NCBI RefSeq assembly: GCF_043633585.1
Contig: NZ_CP141832.1
Span: 2,480,001 to 2,544,000 of the forward strand
DNA from: Lacrimispora sinapis
Lineage (GTDB): Bacteria > Bacillota > Clostridia > Lachnospirales > Lachnospiraceae
Direction of reading: 5' to 3'
Length of the DNA: 64,000 nt
Below, in pieces: positions 63,346 through 64,000 of the stretch. A model generated the notes under the pieces. The model did not search any database, was not told the DNA's origin, and saw only the letters and a program-made list of their open reading frames with translations. The stretch's first letter is position 1, and each line of letters opens with the position of its first letter. The translations under genes and the position numbers were made by a program.

Positions 63346-63639
63346 TTACCTGCAGCCACAGTCAGATTCAGAATCCCCCATGACTGAACCGTTATAGCTT
63401 CTTCCGCATCCGGTAGCAGACCAGAATCCATCACGGAACCCCGTCTCATAGCCATCCTTGAAACCAGCGGCATAACCCTGACGATAACACATACTCATGT
63501 TTCCGTTTCCTGTGGTTGCATCGCTGACTTCACTCTTGCATTTATTCATATTGCTGCTTCTTGTACAGCTGACGTTACAGTTATTATTGTCATTATTATT
63601 ATTGCAGCATCCGCAATTATTCCAACTATTACAACTCAT
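63346..63639 (-). CDS. Cys/Asn-rich small protein
   Basis: 97 residues. The N-terminus is a low-complexity CGCCNNNN-type stretch with many Cys and Asn; the middle holds a tandem aromatic-glycine motif (GYAAGFKDGYETGFRDGF); the end has a further CGC. GAGGAGC precedes the ATG and a terminator follows. Composition is like that of coat or exosporium proteins, which is an inference. Confidence 0.65.
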   Translation of the reverse strand: MSCNSWNNCGCCNNNNDNNNCNVSCTRSSNMNKCKSEVSDATTGNGNMSMCYRQGYAAGFKDGYETGFRDGFWSATGCGRSYNGSVMGDSESDCGCR

Positions 63640-63764
63640 TTATATATGCTCCTCAATTATCAAGCTTGTAGTATATCTTATGCTTCTATACCTGATATGT
63701 GAGCTTTAGAACTACTTTTTATCTCTTTTATCCATCAATCTTCGATTGTTTCAATGCTTTTCAT

Positions 63765-64000
63765 CTAAACCTGATAAATCCTTATATTGTCTCTGTTATG
63801 TAATTCCTGCTGAAAATATCCGTTTTCCCCGTTGACCTCAAGCATGACCTGTCTTGTGAGATTTTTGAAATCCAGACCGGAATATTCCAGCATATCCATT
63901 AGATAATATGGCTGGTTGTTTGGCTTTGGCGGAAGAACCAGGGGGGTGTCATTGAGAATAACCGTAATCTCTCCTCTGACTTTCTGCTCCTTTTTTATTT
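63765..64000 (-). CDS. FtsA-like ATPase-fold protein, C-terminal part
   Basis: The reverse strand is open from the right edge to TAG at 63,765-63,767 and encodes 78 residues containing ITVILNDTPLVLPPKPNNQP and YYLMDMLEYSGLDFKNLTRQ, then VMLEVNGENGYFQQEL. I associate this ending with clostridial proteins annotated as cell division FtsA-domain or PilM-like; the assignment is from memory and only the last domain is visible. Confidence 0.5.
   Translation of the reverse strand, partial: IKKEQKVRGEITVILNDTPLVLPPKPNNQPYYLMDMLEYSGLDFKNLTRQVMLEVNGENGYFQQELHNRDNIRIYQV

Overview
This window looks like chromosome of a spore-forming Gram-positive anaerobe of the Lachnospiraceae (Clostridium cluster XIVa, Lacrimispora-like). 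That placement is an inference. It rests on strong AGGAGG-type ribosome sites, moderate to low GC, a partial motA, an RlmD/RumA homologue, Cys-rich surface or coat-like small proteins, a hexuronate/fructose operon with GntR and gluconate 5-dehydrogenase, and an FtsA-like protein C-terminus. The core genes (1-6.7 kb, 42.8-49.5 kb, 56.7-64 kb) are ordinary housekeeping: MotA, a choice-of-anchor A protein with a Cys-Pro repeat, a LarA-family racemase, a DEAD-box helicase, an Atl-type protein, RlmD, a PrdX-like editing protein, a GGDEF protein, aminopeptidase P, a Cof-type HAD phosphatase, tRNA-Pro, ScrK, ManA, GntR and a dehydrogenase.

From about 6.7 to 42.8 kb lies a mosaic accessory region. 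It appears to be a stack of elements that used the 3' end of rlmD (rumA) as target. Intact rlmD ends at 42,844. Two more remnants of an rlmD 3' end, in the same orientation, sit at about 27.03-27.17 kb and 12.66-12.80 kb, so they divide the region into two segments. The 12.7-27.0 kb segment holds a two-gene cassette of unknown function (a large four-helix membrane protein plus a SEC-C zinc protein), an IS66 element lying between two broken genes, and a restriction-modification locus. That locus has an XRE regulator, a PD-(D/E)XK endonuclease, a second nuclease-like protein with a ferredoxin-type [4Fe-4S] domain at its N-terminus, and two convergent DNA methyltransferases, one with its own helix-turn-helix. 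An IS256-family element with a perfect 8-bp target duplication has split the shared terminator of that locus. The 27.0-42.8 kb segment holds lnu(B) and lsa(E) with an attenuator-like leader, the tail of a large serine recombinase, an IS21 element, a Gabija-type pair (OLD nuclease plus UvrD-like helicase) and a second restriction locus whose main protein fuses a GIY-YIG-like domain, a helicase and an adenine methylase.

A second accessory patch (49.5-56.6 kb) follows tRNA-Pro. It contains prophage debris (a truncated tyrosine integrase, a truncated zinc-ribbon protein, a Sak4-like ATPase), two IS3-family elements with different orfA but nearly identical orfB, nested IS fragments, an RHH-type small protein, and a secreted glycine-rich protein followed at once by a small three-helix membrane protein, which has the layout of a bacteriocin with immunity.

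The strongest candidate for something undescribed is the locus at 20.1-26.8 kb: two different nuclease-like subunits, one with an iron-sulfur domain, paired with two methyltransferases.
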